DNA of 64,000 nucleotides from Thalassoglobus neptunius (GTDB lineage: Bacteria > Planctomycetota > Planctomycetia > Planctomycetales > Planctomycetaceae). This document shows positions 1 to 9,407 of this stretch, piece after piece. The notes below the pieces were generated by a model. It did no database searches. It worked only from the letters and a program-made list of their open reading frames with translations, and was not told where the DNA came from. Position numbers and translations under genes: made by a program. Location of the stretch: contig NZ_SIHI01000001.1 in assembly GCF_007859735.1 (NCBI RefSeq), forward strand, positions 2,654,884-2,718,883, in the 5' to 3' direction. Within the stretch, counting starts at the first letter, position 1. Every line of letters starts with the position of its first letter.

Positions 1-84
1 TCTAACTGGAGTCGTCATTCGTAGCTGACAGACAATCTGTCGTTCGAAAACGACGTCGGGAATCCGCACGAGTTTCAGAACGGA

Positions 85-118
85 AAAAGGAATCGTTGTC
101 GAGACAACGATTCCTTTT
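85..118. terminator. Bidirectional hairpin terminator
   Basis: A perfect 14-base stem (85-98 pairing with 105-118) closes a six-base loop. Both ends are A- or T-rich, so it can end transcription in either direction. It lies just past the stop of the minus-strand TPR gene and probably ends that transcript, as well as any plus-strand gene coming in from the left edge. Bases 1-84 show no supportable gene. Confidence 0.75.
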
Positions 119-153
119 CTCTTGGCATCTTCATCTGAGCGACAGAATTCGAC

Positions 154-1290
154 TCACTTCTGAATTCCGGAATTTGCAGCGGCGAGCTTCTCTTTGTAGT
201 AAGCGTTGTCGGGCTGTTCGTCGACAAGCTGCTGAAAATACTTCTTCGCCTGCTTGTAGTTTCCTTCTTCAAGATAGGTCTCTGCGAGGCCAACCGTTCC
301 CGCATTCACCCCGTCGATGCTTTCGACCATTTCCTTCCAAAGTTCAATCGCTTTCTCGGTGTCTCCCTCAGCTTTATAGCATCTCGCAAGGCCGTTCATT
401 GCTCCGAAAGCTTCATCAGTGGAGTCGACACACTTCTGAAAGTACGGTTTCGCTTCCTGGAAGTCTCCCAGATTGAGCAGTGCGAATCCCAACCCGTTCA
501 GTGCACTGAGATTCTCCGGCGACTCTTTCAGAACTTCCTTGAACTGGTCCTTCGCTGCGCTCGGATCTCCCGAATTCAGAAGACGCCACGCTCCAGCCAC
601 ACTTGCACTTGATGGACTTGGCGGTTCAATCAGTCGTCGCAGCGAGTCATCCAACTCTTTTCCTTCGGCCGCAGACAGCATCTTCTGAACAAGTTCGTTC
701 TTGGGGTCGGTGTTGGCGATTTTTCGGCACCACTTCTCTGCATCCTGAAAGTTGCCAGCGAGAAGTTCCAAACGTGCCAGCCCATACCAGGCTGCCGGAG
801 CCTGCGGTGCGGCCTTTAAGAGGAACTCTCTGGCTTCATCATACTTGCGTTGAGCCAAGAGAGCCTGCCCCATTCCATTCAATGCACCGGGTAATTTCGG
901 TTCCAGTTTGAGGCATCGACCGAAAGCTTCAATCGCTGCTGCATTCTTGCCCTGATTGACGCGAGCCCAGCCGAGCCCATTCCACGCATTGACTGACGTC
1001 TCATCGTGTTTAATCGCGTCGCCGAACTTTTGCTCAGCTTCTGCAAACTGTTGCTTGCCCCACAACTTCCATCCTTCTTCCGTGAGATTGGAATCGCCTT
1101 TTGCCTCGCCTTGATTGGGCACAAAGACCATTGCCATCAGCGCGACGACGCCCAGAACACTGAGTGTTGTGAGAATCAATGATCGACGACTGCGACGCTG
1201 ATCTTCCTCCTTGAGTGAGTGCAGGAGGAGGTCGTCACACTCCAGACTTTGATTCAATTGTTGATCTTCATTGACGATTGGATTCTTCAT
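154..1290 (-). CDS. Membrane-anchored TPR-repeat protein
   Basis: This 378-residue protein has a charged, cytoplasmic-looking N-terminus followed by one membrane helix (about residues 38-56). The rest is a long run of tetratricopeptide repeats with the usual spacing, for example the stretches AWNGLGWARVNQGKNAAAIE and ALNGLGFALLNLGDFQEAKP. TPRs serve as protein-binding scaffolds, so it is probably an anchored adaptor facing the periplasm. The specific role cannot be told from the sequence. It follows a DUF2089 regulator-like gene on the same strand with a gap of about 60 bases, so the two are probably co-transcribed. A hairpin terminator follows its stop. Confidence 0.85.
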   Translation of the reverse strand: MKNPIVNEDQQLNQSLECDDLLLHSLKEEDQRRSRRSLILTTLSVLGVVALMAMVFVPNQGEAKGDSNLTEEGWKLWGKQQFAEAEQKFGDAIKHDETSVNAWNGLGWARVNQGKNAAAIEAFGRCLKLEPKLPGALNGMGQALLAQRKYDEAREFLLKAAPQAPAAWYGLARLELLAGNFQDAEKWCRKIANTDPKNELVQKMLSAAEGKELDDSLRRLIEPPSPSSASVAGAWRLLNSGDPSAAKDQFKEVLKESPENLSALNGLGFALLNLGDFQEAKPYFQKCVDSTDEAFGAMNGLARCYKAEGDTEKAIELWKEMVESIDGVNAGTVGLAETYLEEGNYKQAKKYFQQLVDEQPDNAYYKEKLAAANSGIQK

Positions 1291-1352
1291 TGGACCGCTC
1301 AGTTCGAGAAACAGGTTCGTGCCCAGACGACGGCGACTGGATCAAACAGAAC

Positions 1353-1742
1353 TCAAATACTCTTGATCAACTTTCCAGCGTTCAAAGCGTCTCGATTCTC
1401 CTGTCGGGTTGCCGCAGATTTCTCTTCGACATCGACCATGGCATCGAGAAGGTTACCTCGCGTGGGAGATGTTTTTCCGATTTCCTCTCTGAGCGTCTCG
1501 ATGATCTTGTTCAATCGAGAACGAACGGTCGGATAGGAAACCCCGGTCAGTTGAGCAATCTCTTTGAGGTTGCCTCCGGCGAGGATGAACATTTCGATGA
1601 AACGTTGATGCTCGGTCGGAAGACTCGAGAGCCGGGATTCTGGAAACTCCGCCCGAATTGAGACCTCGCAACATGAACATGACATTTCCGTCACATTCAA
1701 CTTTTGAGAACAGTACGGGCATTCATTTGTAATAAACTTCAA
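1353..1742 (-). CDS. DUF2089 family protein (putative regulator)
   Basis: This small protein has two N-terminal cysteine pairs (CPYC and CSCC), consistent with a zinc ribbon. A helix-turn-helix-like block follows (GGNLKEIAQLTGVSYPTVRSRL), which is the hallmark of the DUF2089 family. These proteins are thought to be small transcriptional regulators, although no target is established. I prefer a TTG start at 1742 because a GGGAG motif sits at a suitable distance upstream. An ATG at 1781 in the same frame would add 13 residues and has no ribosome site. It is first in a likely two-gene unit with the TPR protein. Confidence 0.75.
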   Translation of the reverse strand: MKFITNECPYCSQKLNVTEMSCSCCEVSIRAEFPESRLSSLPTEHQRFIEMFILAGGNLKEIAQLTGVSYPTVRSRLNKIIETLREEIGKTSPTRGNLLDAMVDVEEKSAATRQENRDALNAGKLIKSI

Positions 1743-2175
1743 TTTTCCACTCCCAAAACTCCACAATGTCAAACATGACACGAAGCCAATGCAGAGTCAA
1801 CGCAAACTCAAACATTTTTCAAAACAACAGAACAAATTCTTTCACATATTGAAAACTCGAACCACACAAAGTTACACAAAATGTAATTCCAAGACTCACT
1901 CAGTTCCAGCAATTTCCCCTTCAACGATAACCTTTGACCCCGAAAACACGTGAAAAAGCGAGCACTTGACGCATGAGAGCGTGATCAAATTCGATTCTTG
2001 AAGTGCTCCCGATACACCCCATCCCATCAAACGTCTACACTTCTGTGCCCTGTGAATGATTGCGGTGCTCGATCAGCAAGCACTGAGAGACCACAAGGTT
2101 TGTCATCAACAACGTCCGATATCCAACCTCCTCAAGCCCGGTTCGGTGACTTCCATTCAGTATTTCGTCGTCAAC
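1743..2175. other. Intergenic, divergent promoter region
   Basis: About 430 bases lie between the divergent DUF2089 and CPBP genes. The part from 1790 to 1900 is A/T-rich and is the likely promoter area for the leftward gene. I see no RNA gene, repeat or conserved reading frame. An upstream in-frame ATG for the CPBP gene lies at 2056, but the residues it would add do not look like protein. Confidence 0.4.
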
Positions 2176-2994
2176 ATGTATGGGCTTCTTGTCCTCGCAA
2201 TCCTGGTTGCAAGTGCAACCAGCTGGGCGAATTTGTTGCGTCGCTCCAAGGAGAACGAACCGCTCATCCCGCCGAGGTTTCGATCGCTTTCCGCAACCGT
2301 GCCACCGTTTGCCGTCGCGGTCGTTGTGGCTTATCTCTCACTGAATCTCGTGCTCGTCTTCAGTGCAGCCCCCGCCAGAGAGTTTGATGCGGAAGTCACT
2401 TTGCAGCAGGTCCGTGGGTCGATCGCGGAAGGTCTGATTGCCGTTTTCCTCGTCGGAGGGATTCTTGTGTCACTCTGCCCGAGAAGGACCGATCTCATCC
2501 GACTCGGATTTCGTCTGGATCACATCAAAGAGCAACTCACTTACGGAGTCCGTGGGTTTGTCGTCGCGATTCTTCCAGTCTTTGCACTCCTGATGCTGAC
2601 GCTGCCCCTCCGGAGCAACGAAACACTCCATCCCTTTTTGCGACTTCTCGACGAACGCGGATTCGGCCCGGAGTTTCTCGTCGTGACGTTCGCTGCGGTT
2701 GTGATTGCGCCCATCAAAGAAGAATTGATCTTCCGAGTTTGCTTGCAATCCTCGCTCACAGAACGCTTCGGAGCTCAAGCGGGGATCGCCGCGACCGCGT
2801 TGATTTTCGCGATGGTCCACGGACTCCCTGATGCTTTAGCGCTCCTTCCGCTGGCGATCATCCTTGGAATCGTTTACCACTATCGACGCAGCTACGTGGC
2901 TGTTGTCATCACTCATGCTCTCTTCAATGCTTTGAATCTGTCAGCTGTCTGGATTCAAAAGTACGCAGAAAATCTTCTCGGGATCGTTTACTGA
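2176..2994 (+). CDS. CPBP family intramembrane metalloprotease
   Basis: This is a polytopic membrane protein of 272 residues with the signature of CPBP/Rce1-type (type II CAAX protease-like) enzymes. Counted from the chosen start, the glutamate pair and arginine of motif 1 are E182, E183 and R187 (KEELIFR). Motif 2 is FAMVH with H215, and the last motif is HALFN with H247 and N251. These residues bind the metal and water inside the membrane in studied family members. Substrates of bacterial homologues are mostly unknown. The ATG at 2176 begins the first membrane helix, and a longer start at 2056 is possible. The next gene begins one base after its stop, so they form an operon. Confidence 0.85.
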   Translation: MYGLLVLAILVASATSWANLLRRSKENEPLIPPRFRSLSATVPPFAVAVVVAYLSLNLVLVFSAAPAREFDAEVTLQQVRGSIAEGLIAVFLVGGILVSLCPRRTDLIRLGFRLDHIKEQLTYGVRGFVVAILPVFALLMLTLPLRSNETLHPFLRLLDERGFGPEFLVVTFAAVVIAPIKEELIFRVCLQSSLTERFGAQAGIAATALIFAMVHGLPDALALLPLAIILGIVYHYRRSYVAVVITHALFNALNLSAVWIQKYAENLLGIVY

Positions 2995-2995
2995 C

Positions 2996-3658
2996 ATGAG
3001 CCTGCTGCCTGCCTCGTTTTTGTTTCGTTATTCGATTCCGGTAAAACGCATCGACCGATTGCCGCGTGCGAAAGCTCCGGTTCTGAAACTTCCAAAGAGT
3101 TGCGAGATTCCGTTTCCTTCTGAGATGGACGATGTTCCGCAGTTCGCAAAGCTTGCAATGGCATGGAATTCCGAGGGCCTTGCGCTCGCCGTTACCGTTT
3201 CAGGAAAAACCGACTGGCCGAACTGCTCGCCCGACGCTCCGCATTCCGCCGATCGAATTCAAATCTGGTTCGACACCCGCGACACTCAGAACATTCACCG
3301 TGCCTCTCGGTATTGCCATCGATTCGTCCTGCTTCCGATTGGTGAAGGCAGTGATGGAATGGAACCCTTTCTGAAACAGGTTCCGGTCCCGCGAGCCAGT
3401 GAAGATGCCCCCGATATTGATATCGATTCGGTTCTACTGGAGAGTGAAGCGGATCAATCCGGCTATCGCGTTGCCGTCTGGTTTCCGACTGAATCGCTTC
3501 AGGGTTTCGACCCGGAGACCTATTCACGACTCGGCTTCTATATCACTGTTCACGATGATGAACACGGACAGCAAGTCTTCACCCTCGGCGACGACTTCCC
3601 TTATGAGAGCGACCCGAGCATGTGGGCCAGCCTTGAGCTCGATTCTGGAACCGATTGA
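2996..3658 (+). CDS. CBM9-like domain protein (carbohydrate-binding fold)
   Basis: This 220-residue protein has the features of the DOMON/CBM9-like fold. A beta-rich core includes LAMAWNSEGLALAVTVSGKT, followed by an aspartate-rich segment (SADRIQIWFDTRDT) and a closing stretch that reads like a ligand-facing sheet (YSRLGFYITVHDDEHG). In bacteria such domains bind sugars or haem. No signal peptide is visible, so it may act in the cytoplasm. Its start lies one base after the CPBP protease stop, indicating translational coupling. The ligand is not predictable. Confidence 0.7.
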   Translation: MSLLPASFLFRYSIPVKRIDRLPRAKAPVLKLPKSCEIPFPSEMDDVPQFAKLAMAWNSEGLALAVTVSGKTDWPNCSPDAPHSADRIQIWFDTRDTQNIHRASRYCHRFVLLPIGEGSDGMEPFLKQVPVPRASEDAPDIDIDSVLLESEADQSGYRVAVWFPTESLQGFDPETYSRLGFYITVHDDEHGQQVFTLGDDFPYESDPSMWASLELDSGTD

Positions 3659-3665
3659 AAACAAA

Positions 3666-3704
3666 AATCCCGCCACACGAAAGATCGGTGACGGGATTGT
3701 TTTT
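3666..3704 (+). terminator. Rho-independent terminator
   Basis: The arms AATCCCG (3666-3672) and CGGGATT (3692-3698) form a stem followed by a run of T to 3704. It sits just after the stop of the CBM9-like gene and probably ends that two-gene operon. Confidence 0.6.
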
Positions 3705-3767
3705 CGTTCACGGCATTCCAAACGCCGACGATGTCATCGGTGGCATCTTCAAGCACTTGATGAATTG

Positions 3768-5789
3768 TTATGGAGCCGCGATGACTTCAATCGATTCATC
3801 CGCTGCATCTGCGGAAACGTTGACCGGGATCGTCCACTTTTTCTCGCCTGCTTTACAGACTCCTCCGATCCCGTCGCGGCAATACTGATAGCTGACAGCC
3901 AACCCAAGCGTTCCCTGCCCTTCCTGCCCGGTCATCGGAACCGAGACAGTTGCGGAGATCTCATCAGAAGCTGCTTGCTGTCTTTTCCCAAAAACCGAAG
4001 CTTCGATCACTGATGGCGTCGTCTTCGCTCCCACTTGATAAATCACTGGAGCCAGCTTGTTGAGCTTGTACCCGATCGGGAGATCGAATTGGACAGTGAT
4101 GTTGAGCATCTCACCCGGTTTGACATTGACTGCGGGAAGTTCTTCACCGGGACCAGTCACCAGTTCAACGACCTGCTGCGACTGCGGGGGCTGCGGAGGA
4201 TTCAAGCCTTCGATCTTGAGAGCTTCTGCTGTTCCCGTTTGCCAATTGACTTTCAGAATGCGGTGATTGTTGGTGTCTGTAACAAACAGTGCTTCCGACG
4301 TGGCAGCGACTCCGGCGGGCTCATTCAGCTGCAACGGATCAAGGCTTTCGCCCCGCTCACCATTTCCAAGCCACGACTTCGCTTCTCGTGACGCGATGTC
4401 GATCTTTTTGACTCGATCGTTGTAGGTATCCGCGACGTAGAGCATTCCGTCGTGATAAACCAGTCCGATCGGATGCTGAAGCCGAACATTGTCTCCCACG
4501 CCGTCAATGTCTCCGAACTCAAAGAGCGCTCCGCGAATATCGTGGGGACCGACGATCGTTGTCACCTTGCCGTCTCTCACTTCCCGGACAGCAGAACCTT
4601 CACTGTCGACGAAATAGAGGGCTTCACCGTCGCTGGTGATTGCCGATGGTTGAGCCAGTGCGCTCGCGTCCAGTGGACCGTCGATCACATCTTCTCGTCC
4701 GGTTCCGGCGAAGACCTCGATCGTTTCACTTCCCAAGTCGTGTTTCCACAATTGGTGTGGCCCCGCCATCGCAATGTATAAGACGCCGTCCAGATGCTCC
4801 AAAGCCCATGGACTGTTCAATGGCAACTCACGGAGACTTCCCGAATTGGCACGTCGACGCGCCTGAACTCCGGTCCCGGCCAGCGTGGAAACTTGCTTCT
4901 TTTCCAAATCGACCGTTCGAAGGAGATGGTTTTCAGTGTCGGCAACATAGAGAGTGTTTCCGACGAGGACTGTGCCTTGCGGATGGTCGAACGATGCGGA
5001 CTTGTAATCTCCATCATTGGCCCCGATCTGACCGCTTCCAATCACGTCGATGAGATCGCCATCAAGCGTCGTCACGACAATTCGATTGTGATTGCTGTCG
5101 GTGATGAACAACCGGTTTCCTGCTTCGTCCGCATGAATTTTGCCGGGGTAGTTGAGTTCGCGAGCGGGCTCTTGCTGGCGCTCAAGATGAAACTTGATCG
5201 GCGTTTCGTCGAGCGTCCCCTTGCTTCGATGGTAGTTCACCATCTGGCCGATGACTTGATCGAAGAGCTCTCGATTTCCCTCGCCCGATTGCCTTCCGAC
5301 GAAGTTTCCTTCCGGATCGATGAGCATCAGTGTCGGCCAACTGCTGAAGCCGTACTTCCGAGCGATTGTCATGCTTCCGTCGTTCACGACCGGATGTTCA
5401 ATCTCGTAGCGAATAATCGCTTCGCGAATGTTCTCTGATTCTTTTTCGTTGTCGAACTTCGCTGCATGCACACCGATCACGACAAGTTCGTCGGGGTACT
5501 TCTGTTCGAGATATTTCAGGTCCGGAAGAACGTGGATGCAGTTGATGCAGCAATAGGTCCAGAAGTCGAGCAGAACGACCTTTCCCCGCAAGTCGCGAAG
5601 AGAAATGGGGCCGGAAGTGTTGAGCCATTCGAGTCCGCCGTCGAGGCTGGGAGCTGGAACTCGACCGGGATAAGGATTCTCGGTGGGAGCATTTTCCTCG
5701 GAATCCTGAGCTGAGCAATGTCCCGGGACCGCCAGTCCTGCTCCAAATAACAGTGCGATCAGCACGCACGAAATCAATCCAAACCGCAT
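3768..5789 (-). CDS. Secreted thioredoxin-like / NHL-repeat protein (NHLRC2 type)
   Basis: The protein has a signal peptide, then a thioredoxin-like (TlpA/AhpC-type) domain with the active-site motif CINC inside DFWTYCCINC (about residues 77-84). A six-bladed NHL propeller follows, with repeats such as GNRLFITDSNHNRIVV and DGMLYVADTYNDRVKK. The C-terminal 120 residues are beta-rich. This order matches NHLRC2, whose thioredoxin fold has the same CCINC motif. It is probably a periplasmic redox protein, with the propeller binding a partner. I chose the ATG at 5789 because a GGAGG site lies six bases upstream and the signal peptide starts there. An ATG at 5825 is also in frame. Confidence 0.88.
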   Translation of the reverse strand: MRFGLISCVLIALLFGAGLAVPGHCSAQDSEENAPTENPYPGRVPAPSLDGGLEWLNTSGPISLRDLRGKVVLLDFWTYCCINCIHVLPDLKYLEQKYPDELVVIGVHAAKFDNEKESENIREAIIRYEIEHPVVNDGSMTIARKYGFSSWPTLMLIDPEGNFVGRQSGEGNRELFDQVIGQMVNYHRSKGTLDETPIKFHLERQQEPARELNYPGKIHADEAGNRLFITDSNHNRIVVTTLDGDLIDVIGSGQIGANDGDYKSASFDHPQGTVLVGNTLYVADTENHLLRTVDLEKKQVSTLAGTGVQARRRANSGSLRELPLNSPWALEHLDGVLYIAMAGPHQLWKHDLGSETIEVFAGTGREDVIDGPLDASALAQPSAITSDGEALYFVDSEGSAVREVRDGKVTTIVGPHDIRGALFEFGDIDGVGDNVRLQHPIGLVYHDGMLYVADTYNDRVKKIDIASREAKSWLGNGERGESLDPLQLNEPAGVAATSEALFVTDTNNHRILKVNWQTGTAEALKIEGLNPPQPPQSQQVVELVTGPGEELPAVNVKPGEMLNITVQFDLPIGYKLNKLAPVIYQVGAKTTPSVIEASVFGKRQQAASDEISATVSVPMTGQEGQGTLGLAVSYQYCRDGIGGVCKAGEKKWTIPVNVSADAADESIEVIAAP

Positions 5790-6064
5790 TCCATCCCTCC
5801 GTTGCCGCATCGCGGGAACTCTCATCAGTCGAATCCTTGTTTCACTCCGAGCTGACAGACCATCGATTGCCAGCTTCGATCGTGGATGATTTGATCAATG
5901 ATGGTAGGCGAGAACTCGACAAGTGGCTACCCTCATTCCAGCACGTCGCTGTGTCTCTGCGCTCGACTGGGATGTTTGCCGTCGTTTTCGTCTCGTTCGC
6001 CCGTGCGAATTCACGATCGCGATGTTGAAAACTGCTCTCGACGCGGTGGCATCGGTTCCGAAAG
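5790..6064. other. Intergenic between divergent genes
   Basis: This stretch separates the thioredoxin-NHL gene from the GT39 gene. Several short frames cross it but none has a ribosome site or protein-like composition. Promoters for both flanking genes should lie here. No repeat or RNA gene was recognised. Confidence 0.35.
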
Positions 6065-7820
6065 ATGGCATCCTGCCATGCAGAAATGAACTCGACGAAC
6101 ACCTCAAAATCGACCTGTTCGCATCGTTGGACTCCACGAATCTGGATCATCACTCTGATGATCGTGCATACCGGTCTCGTCGCCTGGGCATCCTGGAGGT
6201 ATTCGCCGACACAAGATGAGTGCGGTCATCTGGCAGCGGGTCTGGGTCTCTGGAAATTTCAGGATTTCAGTCTGTATCGCGTCAATCCTCCGCTCGTACG
6301 AACTGTCGCAGCTGCGCCGCTATTGCTCATCGATCACAAAGAGGACTGGACGCGCTATCAACCGGGAGCGACCGTTCGACAGGAGTTCGATCTCGGGCGG
6401 AGATTCTTCATCGCCAACGGAACACAATCGCTGTGGATGCTGAGCGTTTCCCGATGGTGTTGCCTGCCGTTCACGTTGATCGGCCTGCTCGTTTGCTGGC
6501 AATGGGGACGAGAAATCGCAGGCGATCACGCCGGAATTGTCGCAGCCGGTTTCTGGTGTTTTTCCCCGAACATCATCGGGCATGGAGCGTTGATTACGTC
6601 AGATATCGCAGGCGTGTCGTTGGGGTTGCTGGCAGCCTGGCGATTCAGTCGATGGCTCGAAAGCCCCAACTGGCCGCTTGCCTTTCAGGCGGGGATTGCA
6701 TTGGGATTGGCGCTGCTGAGTAAGCTTAGCTGGGTGGTCCTCTTCCCGATCTGGCCAATCCTGTGGATCGCGAGCAGACTTCCCTCTCAGCGTCCTCACG
6801 ACATCAAAAAGGAGGCGGTGCAGTTCGTTCTCATCATCGGATTGGGCATTAATATTTTGAATCTCGGATACCTGTTCGACGGGACCGGAACTCCGCTTGG
6901 AGAGCTGGAATTCTTTTCGACACCTCTGGCGGGCAAGAAGCTTCTTCCGGGGGGAAAACCTTCCTCTGAACCGTTTTCAGGGCACAATTTTCAAACACAT
7001 TCCCTCGCCCTTCCCGAGAGAATTTCTCCTCGGACTCGATTTGCAGAAGAGTGATTTCGAATGGGGGGCGACGAACTACTTCTTCGGAGAAACGAAAGTC
7101 TCGGACGGCTGGCTTCTCTACTACGTCACAGGTCTCTTCCTTAAAGTTCCTGTCGCTTTGTGGGTGCTGTTCGTTTGGAATTTGTGGGCAGGATTCAGAG
7201 ACGCTGCACTTCGAACGAAACAGGGCCGCTTGTTGCCAATCGTCGTTCCTTCGCTGGCGATTCTGATACTCGCCTCGCTTCAACCGAATCTCAACAGCCA
7301 TATTCGATATGTCTATCCGTTGCTGCCGGGCCTTTATCTCGTTTCGGCACTCGGTGTCGACAAACGGTTCTGCCTCACTGTGTTTTGCGTGTCTGCATTC
7401 GCGATCAGCAGCTTGTCGGTCTATCCCTACAGCCTGAGTTACTTCAACAGTTTGATTGGAGGCCCATCGAACGGCCACAAATTTCTGATTGACTCCAACC
7501 TCGACTGGGGTCAGGACATGATGGCTGTTCGTGACTGGATCGCCGAAAACCCGGACTCTCGCCCGGTTCGGATCAAATGGCGTGGATTTCTTCCGTTAGA
7601 AACCCTGGGAATCGATGCCGAACTCGCAAAGGCAGGCGAGGACCGACCCGGTTTCGTCATTCTCAGCCTGCATGAATTACTTCGTCCCGATTCTGGATTT
7701 CAGAAATTTCAGCGCGAACGCCCGATTGACCGTGTCGGCTACAGCTTCAATATCTACCATGTGAAATCACACAACAGTTCCCCGAATTCAACAGCTGAAA
7801 GCAAGATCAACGAAAACTGA
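6065..7820 (+). pseudogene. GT39-type membrane glycosyltransferase, frameshifted
   Basis: Two overlapping frames together make one dolichyl-phosphate-mannose-type (PMT/ArnT-like, GT39) glycosyltransferase of about 580 residues. The first frame has the early motif YSPTQDECGHLAAGL with acidic residues typical of the family, then many membrane helices, up to LGELEFFSTPLAG. The second frame resumes with NRFQGTIFKHIPSPFPREFLLG and ends with the C-terminal helices and the usual DSNLDWGQDM motif. The shift falls near the G6A4 run at 6949-6958, where a one-base change rejoins the frames. It could be a sequencing error, a real mutation or a slippage site. The family moves a sugar from a polyprenyl phosphate carrier to protein or lipid at the membrane. 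The start may be the ATG at 6086. Confidence 0.8.
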
Positions 7821-7841
7821 TTTTGTCGAGGACGATCCACT

Positions 7842-8375
7842 TTGACCGACAGCCAATCCCCCCTCACACACTTCGACGAAGCTGGACAGGCCCGCATGGT
7901 CGATGTTGGTCAAAAACCGGAAACCGACCGAATGGCACGGGCGGAAGCGTTTGTTGAAATGGATCCATCGACGCTTCAGCTGATCTGTGATCGCAAAATT
8001 GCCAAGGGTGATGTTTTCGAAATTGCTCGACTGGCCGGGATCATGGCAACCAAACGAACGCCTGAACTCATCCCGCTTTGTCACGCTCTCGGACTCGATT
8101 CCGCACATGTCGACTTCGAAGTTCTGGAGCCGAATCGCATTCGAATCGAGTCTGCCGTTACCGTTCATGCGCGGACCGGAGTCGAAATGGAAGCTCTCAC
8201 AGCTGTCTCAGTCGCCGGGCTGACCATTTACGACATGTGCAAATCCGTTGATCGGGGAATGTCGATCACAAATCTCCGCCTTCTGGAAAAACAGGGTGGG
8301 AAAAGCGGACATTTTCTGCGTGAAGAAGATCCGTCAACTGCGGTCACTCAAGAAGACACAACGAAGCAATCCTGA
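7842..8375 (+). CDS. moaC: Cyclic pyranopterin monophosphate synthase
   Basis: This is the second enzyme of molybdopterin synthesis. It turns the MoaA product 3',8-cyclo-dihydro-GTP into cyclic pyranopterin monophosphate in the cytoplasm. The 177-residue protein has the family hallmarks [20 protein letters not shown], the [11 protein letters not shown] block and [22 protein letters not shown]. The start is a TTG preceded by a GAGGA site eight bases upstream. It follows the GT39 gene closely and precedes the polyprenyl synthase. The aldehyde ferredoxin oxidoreductase encoded nearby on the other strand needs this cofactor pathway. Confidence 0.95.
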   Translation: MTDSQSPLTHFDEAGQARMVDVGQKPETDRMARAEAFVEMDPSTLQLICDRKIAKGDVFEIARLAGIMATKRTPELIPLCHALGLDSAHVDFEVLEPNRIRIESAVTVHARTGVEMEALTAVSVAGLTIYDMCKSVDRGMSITNLRLLEKQGGKSGHFLREEDPSTAVTQEDTTKQS

Positions 8376-8389
8376 ACGAAAGTGGCCTC

Positions 8390-9382
8390 ATGCCGCACCT
8401 TGATCGTCCACAACAGCTCCTTCAGAAAACGCAAAACCTGATCGGCGATGCGCTGGAAGCTGTGGAAGCGACATATGCCGCAGAACTGGCATCTCGAAAC
8501 TCTTACATCCGAGATATCTACCAACATACGAACCGGTTTCGAGGGAAACGACTTCGACCTGTTCTCTGCCTCCTCGCAGCCAAAGCCTGCGGCAATATCA
8601 CAAGAGAACACGAAATTCTCGCCGCTGTGATTGAGATGATTCACACCGCGACACTCGTGCACGATGACGTTCTCGACAATGCCGACGTCAGGCGACACGT
8701 CGCGACTGTGAACGTCCGGTGGAACAATCAGACCAGCGTTTTGTACGGAGACTTCCTGTTTACGCATGCGTTTCATCTCGCCTCTCAAACCGGCAGTGCT
8801 GAAGCGTGTCGATTGATCGGACATGCCACCAACCGGGTTTGTGAGGGAGAGCTGACCCAGATTCGAAACCGAGGCAATCTTTCGCTGACAGAAGCGGAGT
8901 ATCTCGACATCATTGACGGAAAGACTGCCGAGCTATGTGCCGTCGCGTGCTATCTGGGAGCGAAGTTCGCCGGCGCTGAAGAATCGGAAATTGGCCGCCT
9001 CGAACGATACGGCCGCAAACTCGGGCAAGCCTTTCAGATCGCGGACGACGTTCTCGATCTGACCGGAGCGGAGAATGCTGTCGGCAAGACACTCGGCACC
9101 GATCTCATGCAGCGAAAACTGACTCTTCCCATCATTCGACTTCTCAATCGCGAAGGCGACAGTCATCGAATCCGCATGATCGAACTTCTCGAAGCTGGCG
9201 ACGAAAAGGCGTGTCTTGAGATCAGTAAGCTGAGCCGAGAATCAGGAATGATTGACGATTCTCTTCAGTTTGCTCACCAACTTGCTGAAGAAGCTCGCGC
9301 CGAAATTGCGGGAATTGCTGAGTCCCCCGCTCGAGAGTTGCTGCTGCAACTTCCGGAATTGTCGATCAATCGTGCCTGCTGA
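8390..9382 (+). CDS. Polyprenyl diphosphate synthase
   Basis: This trans-isoprenyl diphosphate synthase condenses isopentenyl diphosphate onto an allylic primer to build a long chain, in the cytoplasm. The two aspartate-rich metal-binding motifs are intact: D92-D93-V-L-D96 within HDDVLDNADVRR, and D219-D220-V-L-D223. The substrate-binding GKRLRP motif starts near residue 52. The length of 330 and the small residues before the first motif fit a long-chain (octaprenyl/solanesyl-like) enzyme that feeds menaquinone side chains. The exact chain length cannot be read off. It starts 14 bases after the moaC stop, so the two are probably co-transcribed. Confidence 0.9.
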   Translation: MPHLDRPQQLLQKTQNLIGDALEAVEATYAAELASRNSYIRDIYQHTNRFRGKRLRPVLCLLAAKACGNITREHEILAAVIEMIHTATLVHDDVLDNADVRRHVATVNVRWNNQTSVLYGDFLFTHAFHLASQTGSAEACRLIGHATNRVCEGELTQIRNRGNLSLTEAEYLDIIDGKTAELCAVACYLGAKFAGAEESEIGRLERYGRKLGQAFQIADDVLDLTGAENAVGKTLGTDLMQRKLTLPIIRLLNREGDSHRIRMIELLEAGDEKACLEISKLSRESGMIDDSLQFAHQLAEEARAEIAGIAESPARELLLQLPELSINRAC

Positions 9383-9407
9383 ACATCGCGTGAAGAAGTC
9401 ACCTGTT

